Assembly: GCA_018401565.1 (NCBI GenBank)
Contig: JAGYKS010000024.1
Location: 62,001-126,000 of the forward strand
Length of the DNA: 64,000 nt
From: Acidimicrobiales bacterium
GTDB lineage: Bacteria > Actinomycetota > Acidimicrobiia > Acidimicrobiales > Acidimicrobilacustridaceae
Direction of reading: 5' to 3'
Below are positions 1 through 8,968 of this stretch, one piece after another. The notes under the pieces were generated by a model. That model had not been told where the DNA came from. It was given only the letters and a program-made list of their open reading frames with translations, and did not search any database. The stretch's first letter is position 1, and each line of letters begins with the position of its first letter. The position numbers were made by a program, and so were the translations under genes.

Positions 1-588
1 GTTGGAAGCGGGCCTGATGTGGTGTACCCCCGGCGCAATGCCGGGCTGTGGAATCAGGTGGCCGTCGACGGACTGTTGCTCACCGAGGCCCCGATGGGGA
101 CGCGCCCCGAGGCATGGCGATTCCCGCAGCGCAACCGGGTGATTGCGGCCCTTGGTGACGTCGTGGTGGTGGTGGAATCGCACCAGCGGGGTGGGGCGGT
201 GATCACCGCTCGACATGCCATGGCCAGCGGCCGCACGGTGCTGGCCATGCCCGGTTCCCTGCGCAGCCCGGCATCGCAGGGGTGTCACGACCTCATCGCC
301 GACGGGGTGGGGGTGTGCCGGGGAACCGACGATGTCCTGCTGGCGTTGGGGATGTCGCCGGGGGCCAGGCGCCGATCGGCCGAAGATCGCCGCCCACCTG
401 ACCCCCAGGGTCAGCAGGTGCTCGATGCCGTCGGCTGGCAGCCGGTCACCCTCGACACCGTGGTGGAGGCAACCGGTCTGGACCTGGCCACGGCCGTGGT
501 GCTGGTCGACGACCTGGTGGCGGCCCGCTGGTTGACTCACAGCGCCGGGTGGATTCAGCGGGTGGCCCGCAGCCAGATGCCAACGTGA
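1..588 (+). CDS. dprA: DNA processing protein DprA, C-terminal part (5' end outside window)
   Basis: DprA loads RecA onto incoming single-stranded DNA during natural transformation. The reading frame is open from base 1, so the start lies upstream. The Rossmann-like core is recognisable from GSGPDVVYPRRNAGL at the edge, through LLTEAPMGT, to FPQRNRVIAAL. The last ~55 residues form the winged-helix-like C-terminal domain seen in many DprA proteins. It sits 28 bp upstream of xerC, the usual actinobacterial pairing. Only the family assignment is visible; competence itself cannot be judged from here. Confidence 0.93.
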   Translation, partial: VGSGPDVVYPRRNAGLWNQVAVDGLLLTEAPMGTRPEAWRFPQRNRVIAALGDVVVVVESHQRGGAVITARHAMASGRTVLAMPGSLRSPASQGCHDLIADGVGVCRGTDDVLLALGMSPGARRRSAEDRRPPDPQGQQVLDAVGWQPVTLDTVVEATGLDLATAVVLVDDLVAARWLTHSAGWIQRVARSQMPT

Positions 589-604
589 CCGCCCACCGGC
601 GGCG

Positions 605-610
605 TACCGT
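605..610 (+). promoter_or_regulatory. -10 box of xerC (leaderless type)
   Basis: TACCGT ends 6 nt before the xerC ATG at 617, and no Shine-Dalgarno sequence is present. Transcription would start at or next to the A of the start codon. Confidence 0.5.
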
Positions 611-616
611 TGCTGG

Positions 617-1538
617 ATGTCGTCTGCCGAGGGTCACGCCACCGAGGACCAAGGGGTCGATGCGTGGCGCGTCGAGGCTTTCGTGGCATCGCTCACTGCA
701 GCGGCGCCGTCCACGGTGACTGCCTACCGCGGCGATCTGGAGGCCTTTGTTCGATGGTGTGACCCGCTGGGCACCACCGGACCCGCCGGCGTCGACCGGA
801 TGGTGCTGCGCCGCTGGTTGGGGCATCTCACGTCGCACGGGTATGCCCGCCGGACCATTGCCCGCAAGGCATCCTCGGTGCGCCGCTACTTCGGGTGGTT
901 GTGTCGCAGCGGATTGCTGGCGGTCGACCCCACCGTGGGTCTCAGCGCCCCGGGCGGAGACGGCCGACTGCCCAAGGTGCTCACCCCTGAGGATCTGGAT
1001 GTCCTGCTGGATCATCCGCCGGCGTCATCCGATGACGACCCGGTGGTGCGATGCCGCGACAACGCCGTGCTGGAGCTGCTGTACGGCGCAGGTCTGCGGG
1101 TGGCAGAGCTGTGCGGTTTGGACCTGGGCGATGTGAACGCTGGTCAGCGGGCTAGTGACGGTGATGGGAAAAGGCAGCAAGCAGCGTCGGGTCCCGCTGG
1201 GGGAACCAGCGCGTGATGCCGTGGCCGCCTGGCAGGACTGGGGTCGCTCGTCGATGGTCACCGCCGACACTCCTGCGGCAGCGATGTTCGTCAATCGTCG
1301 GGGACGCCGGCTCACTCCCCGTGACGTCCGACGGATCGTGGATCGGCGTTCAGCCAACCCCACACACCCCCACGCCTTGCGACACACCTTTGCCACCCAT
1401 CTGCTCGATGGAGGTGCCGACCTGCGTGCAGTTCAGGAACTGCTTGGTCATGCCGACCTGTCGACCACGCAGGTGTACACCCACGTGAGCCGCGATCGCC
1501 TTCGGTCGGTGGTCCAGTCCACCCACCCCCGGGGCTGA
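617..1538 (+). CDS. xerC: Tyrosine recombinase XerC (one frameshift)
   Basis: Site-specific recombinase that resolves chromosome dimers at dif with XerD. The N-terminal SAM-like core-binding domain runs from about residue 15 to 100. The catalytic domain shows Arg in [10 protein letters not shown], Lys in [34 protein letters not shown] and the Tyr nucleophile in TQVYTHV. The first frame is lost after GDVNAGQR and resumes as [11 protein letters not shown] if one G is removed from the GGG at 1149-1151, so this looks like a one-base insertion error. Total length (~307 aa) is normal. The position between dprA and the rpsB cluster marks it as the housekeeping recombinase, not a phage or element integrase. 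Confidence 0.88.
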
Positions 1539-1654
1539 CGACCCGCCACCACCAGTGGTCGATGGTGGCCTGTCACCACCATCACCTCGTACGGTGACCG
1601 CCGTGGCACCACCCCGGTCGTGATGCCGCCAATTCCCCCATTGGCAGTTGCTGG

Positions 1655-3470
1655 TTGGGGGTCGGGCCATGGGCATGGTGCGTCAACGGGGGTTTGCCTG
1701 GCGGCGATGCCTCATCTGGCCGGGAGCGGGCCACACGCAGGAATCGTCACCTGCACAACGTGTCCATCGCCGTAGCGATGGCGGTGGTGGTGGTGGCCGT
1801 TGTGGCCGTGACGTCGCCGCCGGTAGAGGCACAACCATCCGATGATGCCGACCGGCTGGGCTGGACTGGGCTCAGGTACAGCCCACCCACCCGCGTGCCC
1901 GTTCCGGTGGTGGATCCGTTTCGACCCCCCGACGACCCGTGGGGGTCGGGAAACCGTGGGGTGGACTACGACACCGATCCCGGCGCTGCGGTGGTGGCGT
2001 CAGCCCCCGGTGAGGTGGTGTTCGCCGGGGACGTGGCCGGTGAACTGCACGTGACGGTCGCCCACGCCGACGGGCTTCGTACCTCGTACTCGTTTTTGGC
2101 CACCGTGGCCGTGGAAGCGGGGCAGTCGGTCGCCGGTGGCGACGTGGTTGGCACCAGCGCCGGCAGGTTCCATTTCGGTGTTCGTGACGCCACAGGTGCG
2201 TATCTGGACCCCACGGCATTGATGGCAGCGGTGGTGGTGCGTCTGGTTCCCGGGGGCGACGACGGTGCCGTGGTGGTGGCCGGTCCCGGAGGTCTCGACG
2301 CCTGGGCGGTGGTGCGCGACCTGCTCGTCAACGGGGTTGCCCTCAGCGGAGGCCCGGGGGTGTCGGTGCTTCCCGAACTGGTGGGCGTGGGCCCGGTCCT
2401 TGCCCACTACGCCAACGGGTACGCCGCCGGGGAATCGATGCGCGAGGCATTGGTGTCGATGGCAGGCGCGCTGGGCGACCAGGGCCCGTGCACACCAGCG
2501 GGAACCCCACCGCCAGCACCAACCGGGCGCCGGATCATGGTGCTGGTTGCCGGTTTTGGCTCGTCGTCGGGCACGACCGGTATCGATGCCGTGGACGCCG
2601 ACACCCTGGGCTACGACCCTGATGACGTGCTTCGCTTTTCCTACCGGGGCGGGAGAATCCCTGCGACTCCGACTCCGGCGACCCCGGCGACCCGGCGACT
2701 CCGGCGACCCCGGCGACCCCGGCAAGGGACCAGCCCCTGCCCCGCCCCCGCTCGGCCAGATCCAGACATCCACCTACGTGGCCGCAGACGCGCTCGGCGA
2801 CCTGCCGTCTGCCGGCGCTGACCTGGTTCGATTGCTGGCCGAGGTGGCACGAACTGCGCCGGGGGTGCCGATTGACGTCGTTGCCCACTCCCAGGGTGGG
2901 GTGGTGGCACGTACCGGGATTGCTGCTGCGGCCGCCGCTGGTGACCTGCCCCCTGAGGTGGCCAATCTGGTGACACTCGGATCACCGCATCACGGTGCCG
3001 ACCTGGCGACGGCGGGTGCCGCCATCGCATCCACGGCCCGCGGTGGCGCTGTGTTGGACATGGCCGGGGCCCTGGGACTGCCGGTGTCGGGCCAGAGCCA
3101 GGCACTCAACCAGCTCAGCGAGCTGTCGTCGTTGTCGGCCAATGCCGGTGGAGCTGGCCCCGGGGTGACCATGCCCGACAGCGTGCGATTCACCTCACTG
3201 GCGGCCAGGGGCGACCCGGTGGTGCCGGTGCAGCGCACTGTGGCCCCGGGGGCGGTCACCTCCACGGTTTCGGTGGTGGGCGTCACGGCCCACGATGACC
3301 TGCCCGGCTCGCCGGCTGCCACCCGTGAGATCGGGCTGGCGGTGGCGGGTCAACCACCGGGGTGTCGATCCACCGCAGACAGGATGATCGACCAGCTGGT
3401 GGGCCATGGGGTGGCTGGAGCCCACGACGCCGCCGGTGCCAGCCTGTTGGCGTTGGCGTTGGTGCTGTGA
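1655..3470 (+). CDS. Secreted protein: degenerate M23/LytM-like domain fused to an alpha/beta hydrolase (lipase-like); one frameshift
   Basis: An N-terminal signal segment (hydrophobic VSIAVAMAVVVVAVVAVTS, ending near VEAQP) is followed by an M23-like fold (GEVVFAGDVAG ... GRFHFGVRD ... YLDPTALM). A lipase-like domain comes next: MVLVAGFGSSSG, then AHSQGGVVAR with the nucleophile Ser, then TLGSPHHGAD. The canonical M23 zinc motif HxxxD reads NRGVD here, so the first ligand is Asn, and the HxH element reads RFH; the peptidase is probably inactive. The frame changes somewhere between 2650 and 2765, in or after a GC-rich 9-bp repeat encoding Thr-Pro or Gly-Asp, which probably forms an interdomain linker. 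A GTG at 1760 just before the hydrophobic segment is an alternative start. M23-like proteins are typical neighbours of rpsB in actinobacteria; the added hydrolase is not. Confidence 0.7.
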
Positions 3471-3571
3471 AACGTGAAGTTGCCCAGCAGGCGGGCTGGT
3501 GCCCAATGGGGGCCGGGCGCAGCGTTTGATCCGTTGCCAGGCTCGCTCACACGGGCGTTCTGTGGGGCGCG

Positions 3572-3601
3572 TTGGCCTCGGGCGTGAAGGTTCCCTAGAC
3601 T
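3572..3601 (+). promoter_or_regulatory. Probable rpsB promoter
   Basis: TTGGCC (3572-3577) and TAGACT (3596-3601) are separated by 18 bp, about 135 nt before the rpsB start. The match is moderate. It lies in the 267-bp gap between the hydrolase gene and rpsB. Confidence 0.4.
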
Positions 3602-3617
3602 CCTTCAGGTTCTCGAA

Positions 3618-3640
3618 AGGGCTGGCGCTGTGTCAGCCCT
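3618..3640 (+). promoter_or_regulatory. Hairpin in the rpsB leader
   Basis: AGGGCTG and CAGCCCT form a perfect 7-bp stem around a 9-nt loop, about 100 nt before the rpsB start and inside the predicted leader. Ribosomal protein S2 represses its own mRNA in several bacteria, so a regulatory role is possible, but no known leader motif was recognised. Confidence 0.35.
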
Positions 3641-3737
3641 GTCAAGGGCCATCAAGACCACCCATCACCTGGATCCACCCTCGGTCGCCCTAGCGGTGCC
3701 GGATCCGGGGTCGCCAACCGTAGGGAAGGAACCCACA

Positions 3738-4658
3738 ATGTCGACACCCGTCGTCTCCATGCGTCAACTCCTCGAAGCCGGCGTCCATTTCGGACACCAG
3801 ACCCGCCGATGGAACCCGAAGATGAAGCGGTTCATCTACGGCGAGCGCAACGGCATCTACATCATCGATCTCGAGCAAACCCTCGAGCGCATCGCTGACG
3901 CCTACACCTTCATTCGTGATCTGGTCGCCGACGGTGGTCAGGTGTTGTTCGTCGGCACCAAGCGGCAGGCCGGTATTTCGGTCCAGTCCTACGCCGAGCG
4001 CTGCGGAATGCCCTACGTGAACAGCCGTTGGCTGGGTGGCATGCTCACCAACCACGAGACGATGGCCAAGCGTGTTGGCAAGATGAAGGAATACGAGCGC
4101 ATGCGCAGCTCGGGCGAGTTTGAGGCCATGCCCAAAAAGGAAGCACTCAAGGTGTCTCGTGAGCTCGAGAAGCTTGAGCGCAACCTGGGTGGTATCCGCA
4201 ACATGGAGCGACTGCCCCAGGCGGTGTTCGTGCTGGACACCAAAAAAGAAGCCATCGCCGTCACCGAGGCCAACAAGCTCGGCATCCCGATCGTGGCTGT
4301 GGTGGACACCAACTGCGACCCCGACATCGTCAGCTATGTGATCCCCGGCAACGACGACGCCATCCGCTCGGGCACGCTCATGTGCCGCATCGTTGCTGAT
4401 GCCGTCGACGAGGGCCGTTTCATTGCCTCTCGCCGCGGAACAGCACCCGGACCGTCACGTACCCCCGAACAGCAGGCCGCCATGGACGAGATGCAGATGG
4501 AGGCCCGTGAGGCTGCTGCCCGTGAGGCTGCCGAGCGTGAGGCTCGCCTGGCCGCTGCTGCTGAAGCACCCGCTGCTCCGGCCGTTGCCGCCCCACCCGT
4601 GGCGGAGGCCGCTGCTGAGGCTCCCGTGGTTGAGGCTCCCGTAGTGGAGGCCCTGTAG
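3738..4658 (+). CDS. rpsB: 30S ribosomal protein uS2 (C-terminal tail frameshifted)
   Basis: Small-subunit protein S2, recognised over its full length ([59 protein letters not shown]). The ATG at 3738 is preceded by GGAAGGA with a 7-nt spacer; earlier in-frame starts would add an unrelated N-terminus. After about residue 250 there is an Ala/Glu-rich tail with repeats of the type VVEAP. The TAG at 4656 interrupts it. Adding one base near 4650-4655 continues the same repeat to a TGA at 4748-4750, right before tsf, so the natural protein probably extends to 4750. Confidence 0.95.
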   Translation: MSTPVVSMRQLLEAGVHFGHQTRRWNPKMKRFIYGERNGIYIIDLEQTLERIADAYTFIRDLVADGGQVLFVGTKRQAGISVQSYAERCGMPYVNSRWLGGMLTNHETMAKRVGKMKEYERMRSSGEFEAMPKKEALKVSRELEKLERNLGGIRNMERLPQAVFVLDTKKEAIAVTEANKLGIPIVAVVDTNCDPDIVSYVIPGNDDAIRSGTLMCRIVADAVDEGRFIASRRGTAPGPSRTPEQQAAMDEMQMEAREAAAREAAEREARLAAAAEAPAAPAVAAPPVAEAAAEAPVVEAPVVEAL

Positions 4659-4754
4659 TGGAGGCTCCCGTGGTTGAGGCTGCTGTTGAGGCTCCCGTAG
4701 TGGAGGCTGCCGCTGACCCGACTGCCGACGACACCCCTCAGGAGGCCTGAGACG

Positions 4755-5548
4755 ATGTCCGATTTCTCCGCCAAAGATGTCCAGCGCCTTCGTCAGGCCA
4801 CCGGTGCCGGGATGATGGACGCCAAGCGCGCCCTGACCGAGAATGGTGGCGACATGGAAGCTGCCGCCCAGTGGCTGCGGGAGAAGGGCATGGCCAAGGT
4901 GGCCAAGCTGTCCGACCGCGAAACACCCAGGGCTCGGTCGCCGTCGTGGTTGACGGTTCAGTCGGGGCCATGGTCGAACTCAAGTGTGAGACCGACTTCT
5001 CGGCAAAGTCCGACGACTTCACCACCCTCACCCACGACATGGCCGACGCCGTGTTGGCCAACGGTGAGGAGGCTGTGTCCGAACTGTCAGAGCGTCTGGA
5101 CGCATTGCGCATCTCCAAAAAGGAGAACATCGACATCGGTCGGGTCATCCGGTTCGAAGCCGCCGACGGTGGCATTTTGGACTCGTACCTGCATCTGCAG
5201 GAGGGTCGCGGGGTGAACGGCGTGCTGGTGGAATTGGCCGGCGGAGATCGTGAGCTCGCTCACCAGATCGCCGTGCACATCGCCTTCTCCAAGCCCCCGT
5301 ACCTCACCCGCGATGAGGTTCCCGCCGACGACGTCGAACGTGAGCGGGCCAACCTCGAGGGCATCACCCGGGCCGAGGGCAAGCCCGAGCAGGCCGTCCC
5401 CAAGATCGTCGAAGGGCGCCTGAATGCCTGGTTCAAGGACCAGGTATTGCTTGAGCAGCCCTACGTGAAAGACGACAAGCAGACCATCTCCCAACTCCTT
5501 GGCGATGCCACGTTGGTGAGATTCGCCCAGGTCTTCATCGGCGGCTGA
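4755..5548 (+). CDS. tsf: Elongation factor Ts (one frameshift)
   Basis: Nucleotide exchange factor for EF-Tu. The N-terminal UBA-like segment ([21 protein letters not shown]) and the core ([40 protein letters not shown]) are clear. The frame breaks after KLSDRE. Restoring one A in the A-run at 4921-4923 gives [18 protein letters not shown], the expected sequence, so this is a one-base deletion error in an essential gene. It begins 4 bp after the likely true end of rpsB, with GGAGG at the end of rpsB serving as ribosome binding site. Confidence 0.93.
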
Positions 5549-5595
5549 CCGGCAGTCTTGATGACGACCCCGACGACGGATCCTGGCGGGACCCC

Positions 5596-6321
5596 GTGAG
5601 TGCTGGTGCCCGCTGGCCGCGGGTACTGCTCAAGGTGTCGGGTGAGGCGTTCGCCGACGCCGGTGGGCAGAACATCGACGGTGCAGTGGTGCGTCGTGTC
5701 GCCATCGAGATCGCCCAGGTGCGTGACGATCTCGGTGTGGACGTGGCCGTGGTCGTGGGCGGGGGGAACATCTGGCGGGGCATGGCGGGCGCAGGCGCCG
5801 GCATGGACCGGGCCCAGGCCGACTACATGGGCATGCTGGCCACGGTGATCAACGCCCTGGCGTTGCAGGACACGCTCGAACAGGTGGGGCAGCCAACCCG
5901 GGTGCAAAGCGCCATCCACATGGCCCAGGTGGCCGAGCCCTACATCCGACGGCGTGCCATCAGGCACCTCGAAAAGGGCCGGGTGGTGATCTTTGCCGGT
6001 GGCACCGGCAACCCGTTCTTCACCACCGACACCACAGCGGCGTTGCGCGCCGTGGAGATCGAGGCCGGCGTGCTGCTCAAGGGCACCCACTCAGGGACCG
6101 ACGGCATCTACACCGACGACCCCCGCACCAACCCCGACGCCACCAAGTTGGACACCGTCACCTACCTCGACGTCCTCAACCAGGGGCTGAGGGCCATGGA
6201 TTCGACTGCCATCACGTTGTGTATGGACAACAACCTCCCCATCGTCATGTTCGATCTTCTGGGTGAGGGCAACATCCGCCACGTGCTCGAAGGCGGGGCG
6301 GTCGGCACACTGGTGCAGTGA
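5596..6321 (+). CDS. pyrH: UMP kinase
   Basis: Phosphorylates UMP to UDP in pyrimidine nucleotide synthesis; bacterial hexameric kinase of the amino-acid kinase fold. Visible motifs: [11 protein letters not shown] near the N-terminus, [12 protein letters not shown] for phosphate binding, [21 protein letters not shown] and [21 protein letters not shown]. The 241-aa length is typical. The start is a GTG; the upstream GGCGGG is a weak ribosome binding site. It lies 47 bp downstream of tsf in the standard tsf-pyrH-frr order. Confidence 0.95.
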   Translation: MSAGARWPRVLLKVSGEAFADAGGQNIDGAVVRRVAIEIAQVRDDLGVDVAVVVGGGNIWRGMAGAGAGMDRAQADYMGMLATVINALALQDTLEQVGQPTRVQSAIHMAQVAEPYIRRRAIRHLEKGRVVIFAGGTGNPFFTTDTTAALRAVEIEAGVLLKGTHSGTDGIYTDDPRTNPDATKLDTVTYLDVLNQGLRAMDSTAITLCMDNNLPIVMFDLLGEGNIRHVLEGGAVGTLVQ

Positions 6322-6453
6322 CCCGGCGTCCTGGCGGCACGTGCGATCGAACCGGTTGCGGTCGTCTGGAGGCAGGGCGGGTACGTTGGATGGCGAGGCG
6401 CTAGCGTCGACGGGGCAGTGGCTGGCTGGGGCCCACAACATCGAGGAGTCAGG

Positions 6454-7023
6454 TTGACCGACGAAATCGTCGCAGTGGTCAAGGATGAGGCCACCGAGCG
6501 CATGGCCAAGGCCGTGGGTCACGCTCGATCGGAGTTCGCGTCCATCCGCACCGGAAGGGCGTCGCCGGTTCTGGTCGAAAAGCTGGTCGTGGACTACTAC
6601 GGCAGCGAGGTGCCCCTGCAGCAGCTGGCGGGATTCAGTGTGCCCGAGGCCAGGCAACTGCTCATCACTCCCTACGACCGGGATGCGCTGGGAGCGGTCG
6701 AAAAGGCCATCCAGAACTCCAGCCTCGGCCTCAATCCGAGCAATGACGGAAACACCATCCGGCTGTCGTTCCCGGCGCTGACCCAGGAGCGTCGCAAGGA
6801 ACTGGTCAAGGTCGTGCGGCACATGGCCGAGGAAGGGCGGGTGGCGGTGCGCGGGGCGCGTCGCTCGGCCCGTCAGGACCTCGAAAAGCTGGAAAAGGAC
6901 GGTGACATCACCGCCGATGACCTGTCCAGGGCCGAAAAGGAACTCGACGCCCTCACCCGTGTCCACGAGCAGCACGTCGACGAGGCGTTGGCTGCCAAGG
7001 AAAAGGAACTTCTTGAGGACTGA
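6454..7023 (+). CDS. frr: Ribosome recycling factor
   Basis: Splits post-termination ribosomes together with EF-G. The conserved three-helix-bundle sequence is intact: ATERMAKAVGHARSEFASIR, TGRASPVLVEKLVVDYYG, RQLLITPYDRDALGAVEKAI, then NPSNDGNTIRLSFPALTQER. The TTG at 6454 is chosen because GAGGAG (6443-6448) lies 5 nt upstream and it gives 189 aa, close to the family norm. A GTG at 6418 would add 12 unrelated residues. The stop overlaps the cdsA start (TGATG). Confidence 0.94.
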   Translation: MTDEIVAVVKDEATERMAKAVGHARSEFASIRTGRASPVLVEKLVVDYYGSEVPLQQLAGFSVPEARQLLITPYDRDALGAVEKAIQNSSLGLNPSNDGNTIRLSFPALTQERRKELVKVVRHMAEEGRVAVRGARRSARQDLEKLEKDGDITADDLSRAEKELDALTRVHEQHVDEALAAKEKELLED

Positions 7024-8832
7024 TGACTGACGGATCGCTGTTTGAAGAACCCAACGAAGGCGACGACGCCACCGAGGGCCCGACCGGACTCCAGAGTCCG
7101 CCGCAACGCCAGGCCGGGCCGCCCAGGGGGCCTCGTGCCCAGGGTGAGGGTGTGCGCATCATCACCGCCGAGGAGGTAGCCGAGACCGCCAGCCGACGTG
7201 AGGCTGCAGAGCGTCAGGCGGCCGGGTCTCCCCGTCCCGCCGAACGTCCGCTGCCCCTTCGTCGGGCGACCCCACCGCCAGCTTCCCGCTGCCGCAGTCC
7301 AGCCGACCCGAGGACGTGCAGCGGTCGCGCCCCATGGCAGCGGACGCTGCCGGTAGCCCCACTGAGGCGACGGGTGCCCAGCGACCCGGTGGTCAGCCCC
7401 CGGCTGCAGCGCCACAGCCTGCGGCGGACATCGGCCAGAGTCGTGGTGCCACCGAGCCGGTGGACACAGGCGACGACGCAGCAGCACCGCTGATTGGCGT
7501 GGAAGACCCGCCTGCCGGCCCTGGGGACACTGCTGGCTCTGGGGACGCGACTGAGGCTGTGTTGCCCCATTGGACGGCTCCGGCCACTGGCGAGGTGCCC
7601 CGGGTGGTGGCCGGTGACGACACTGACGAGCGCACCAGTAGCCAGTGGGCAGCAGCGGCGACCGGGCCTCGTTGGCGTGACGAGAACGTCCGCTGGTCCG
7701 AGACTGAGGATCTGGCCGCCGATTTGGCCCACGACCCTGAGGCTGACATCGGTGCGCTCTCGAGTGAGCGTCCAGCCAGCGATCAGGTCACTGGTCTCGA
7801 CGACGTCGAATTCCCCGGGGGGCCCGCAGCCCAGATCGGTGGAACGGCGGCAGGCGCATCAATCGGATCTGGTGGAGCAGGCGGAGCAGGCGGAGCAGGT
7901 GGGTCAGGCGAATCAGGCGGGTCTGGCGGATCGCGTCTGGGGCCCTTGCGGGGTCGAGATCGCGGACCGCTGTCGTCATCATCGACGGGCGGGACCGGAG
8001 GTACCGGTGGACGCAACATGGGGCAGGCGATTGCGGTAGGTGTGGCCCTTGGCGTGGTGGCTCTGATCCTGGCCAAGCTTGGCGCCCCGTGGTTCCTGGT
8101 TCTCGTTGAGCTGGCCATCGTGCTGGCGGCCGCCGAGTACCTGTCGGCCCTGCGTCGGGCCGGACTGGAGCCGCCCACGCTGCTGGGCCTGGTGGCCGTT
8201 GCCGCCCTGCCGTTGGCCGCCTACGCCCGTGGTGACGCCGCCATTCCGATGGTGCTGTTTTTGCTGGTGGTGTTTTCGATGATCTGGTTCCTGACCTCAG
8301 CCGGGCCCGGGCGTCCGGTGCGTGACATCGGCACGATGATGCTGGCCGTGGTCCATGTCGGGGTGCTGGGGGCGTTTGCTGCCCTGATTTTGCGTTTCGG
8401 ACCACTGGGCGGCACCACCATCGACCAGGGGTGAGCTTCCTGGTGCTGGCCGTGGTGGCCGCAGTCTTCTACGACGTCGGTGGCCTGCTGGTTGGCAGTC
8501 GATTCGGCCGCACCCCACTGTCGTCGGCAAGCCCCAACAAGACCCGTGAGGGGTTGGTGGGCGGCATTGCCGCATCGGTTGTGGCCGTGTTGGTGGCCGT
8601 GACCGTTTTGGGTCTCACCCCCTTTACCTTCTTCCAGGCTCTCGTGTTCGCCCTGGTGTGTGGGGTGGCTGCGGTGGTGGGTGACCTGTCGGAGTCGTTG
8701 GTCAAGCGTGACCTGGGACTCAAGGACATGGGCGACCTGCTGCCGGGTCACGGCGGCGTGCTTGATCGTTTCGACGGGATGCTGTTCGTGCTCCCCACCG
8801 CCTACTACCTGGTGCTGGTCCTGCTCGGTTGA
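7023..8832 (+). CDS. cdsA: Phosphatidate cytidylyltransferase with long disordered N-terminus (two frameshifts)
   Basis: Makes CDP-diacylglycerol from phosphatidate and CTP at the membrane. The C-terminal ~260 residues contain several membrane helices and the CDS signature: SPNKTREGLVGG, then SLVKRDLGLKDMGDLLPGHG and GVLDRFDGML. The first ~320 residues are acidic, Pro/Ala/Gly-rich and repetitive (GGAGGAGGAGGSGESGGSG), unusually long for the family. One missing C at 7254-7257 and one missing G at 8428-8431 (DQG then VSFLVLAVV) break the frame; restoring both yields one protein of about 602 aa. The start overlaps the frr stop, so translation is probably coupled. Confidence 0.88.
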
Positions 8833-8888
8833 CCTGCCTGGTCCTGTCCGGTTGACCTGTCTGGTTGACCTGCCCGGTTGGCCTGCGT
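8827..8888 (+). repeat. 13-bp degenerate tandem repeat at the cdsA stop
   Basis: GGTTGACCTGCCT (8827), GGTTGACCTGTCT (8850), GGTTGACCTGCCC (8863) and GGTTGGCCTGCGT (8876) share a 13-bp unit, with a 10-bp interruption after the first. The first copy contains the cdsA stop codon. Confidence 0.75.
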
Positions 8889-8953
8889 GTTCGACACAAG
8901 GTGACCACCTCAGGACCCCCGCCCCCGGGTATTCGCCCGCTGGTGGTGACCGG

Positions 8954-8959
8954 TAGCAT
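8954..8959 (+). promoter_or_regulatory. Possible -10 box of dxr
   Basis: TAGCAT ends 9 nt before the dxr ATG with no ribosome binding site between, so a leaderless or near-leaderless start is possible. Confidence 0.35.
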
Positions 8960-8968
8960 GGGGCCACG

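Noticed and set aside
617..1538. Phage or island integrase
   Set aside because: The tyrosine recombinase sits in the conserved dprA-xerC-rpsB context and has XerC length; no attachment sites or cargo are present.
3630..3737. N-terminal extension of ribosomal protein S2
   Set aside because: The in-frame start at 3630 overlaps the leader hairpin; the ATG at 3738 has a strong ribosome binding site and matches the family N-terminus.
4755..5548. Programmed frameshift in tsf, ispG, cdsA or metG
   Set aside because: The shift sites are ordinary short homopolymers with no slippery heptamer or stimulatory stem, and breaks of the same kind occur throughout the window.
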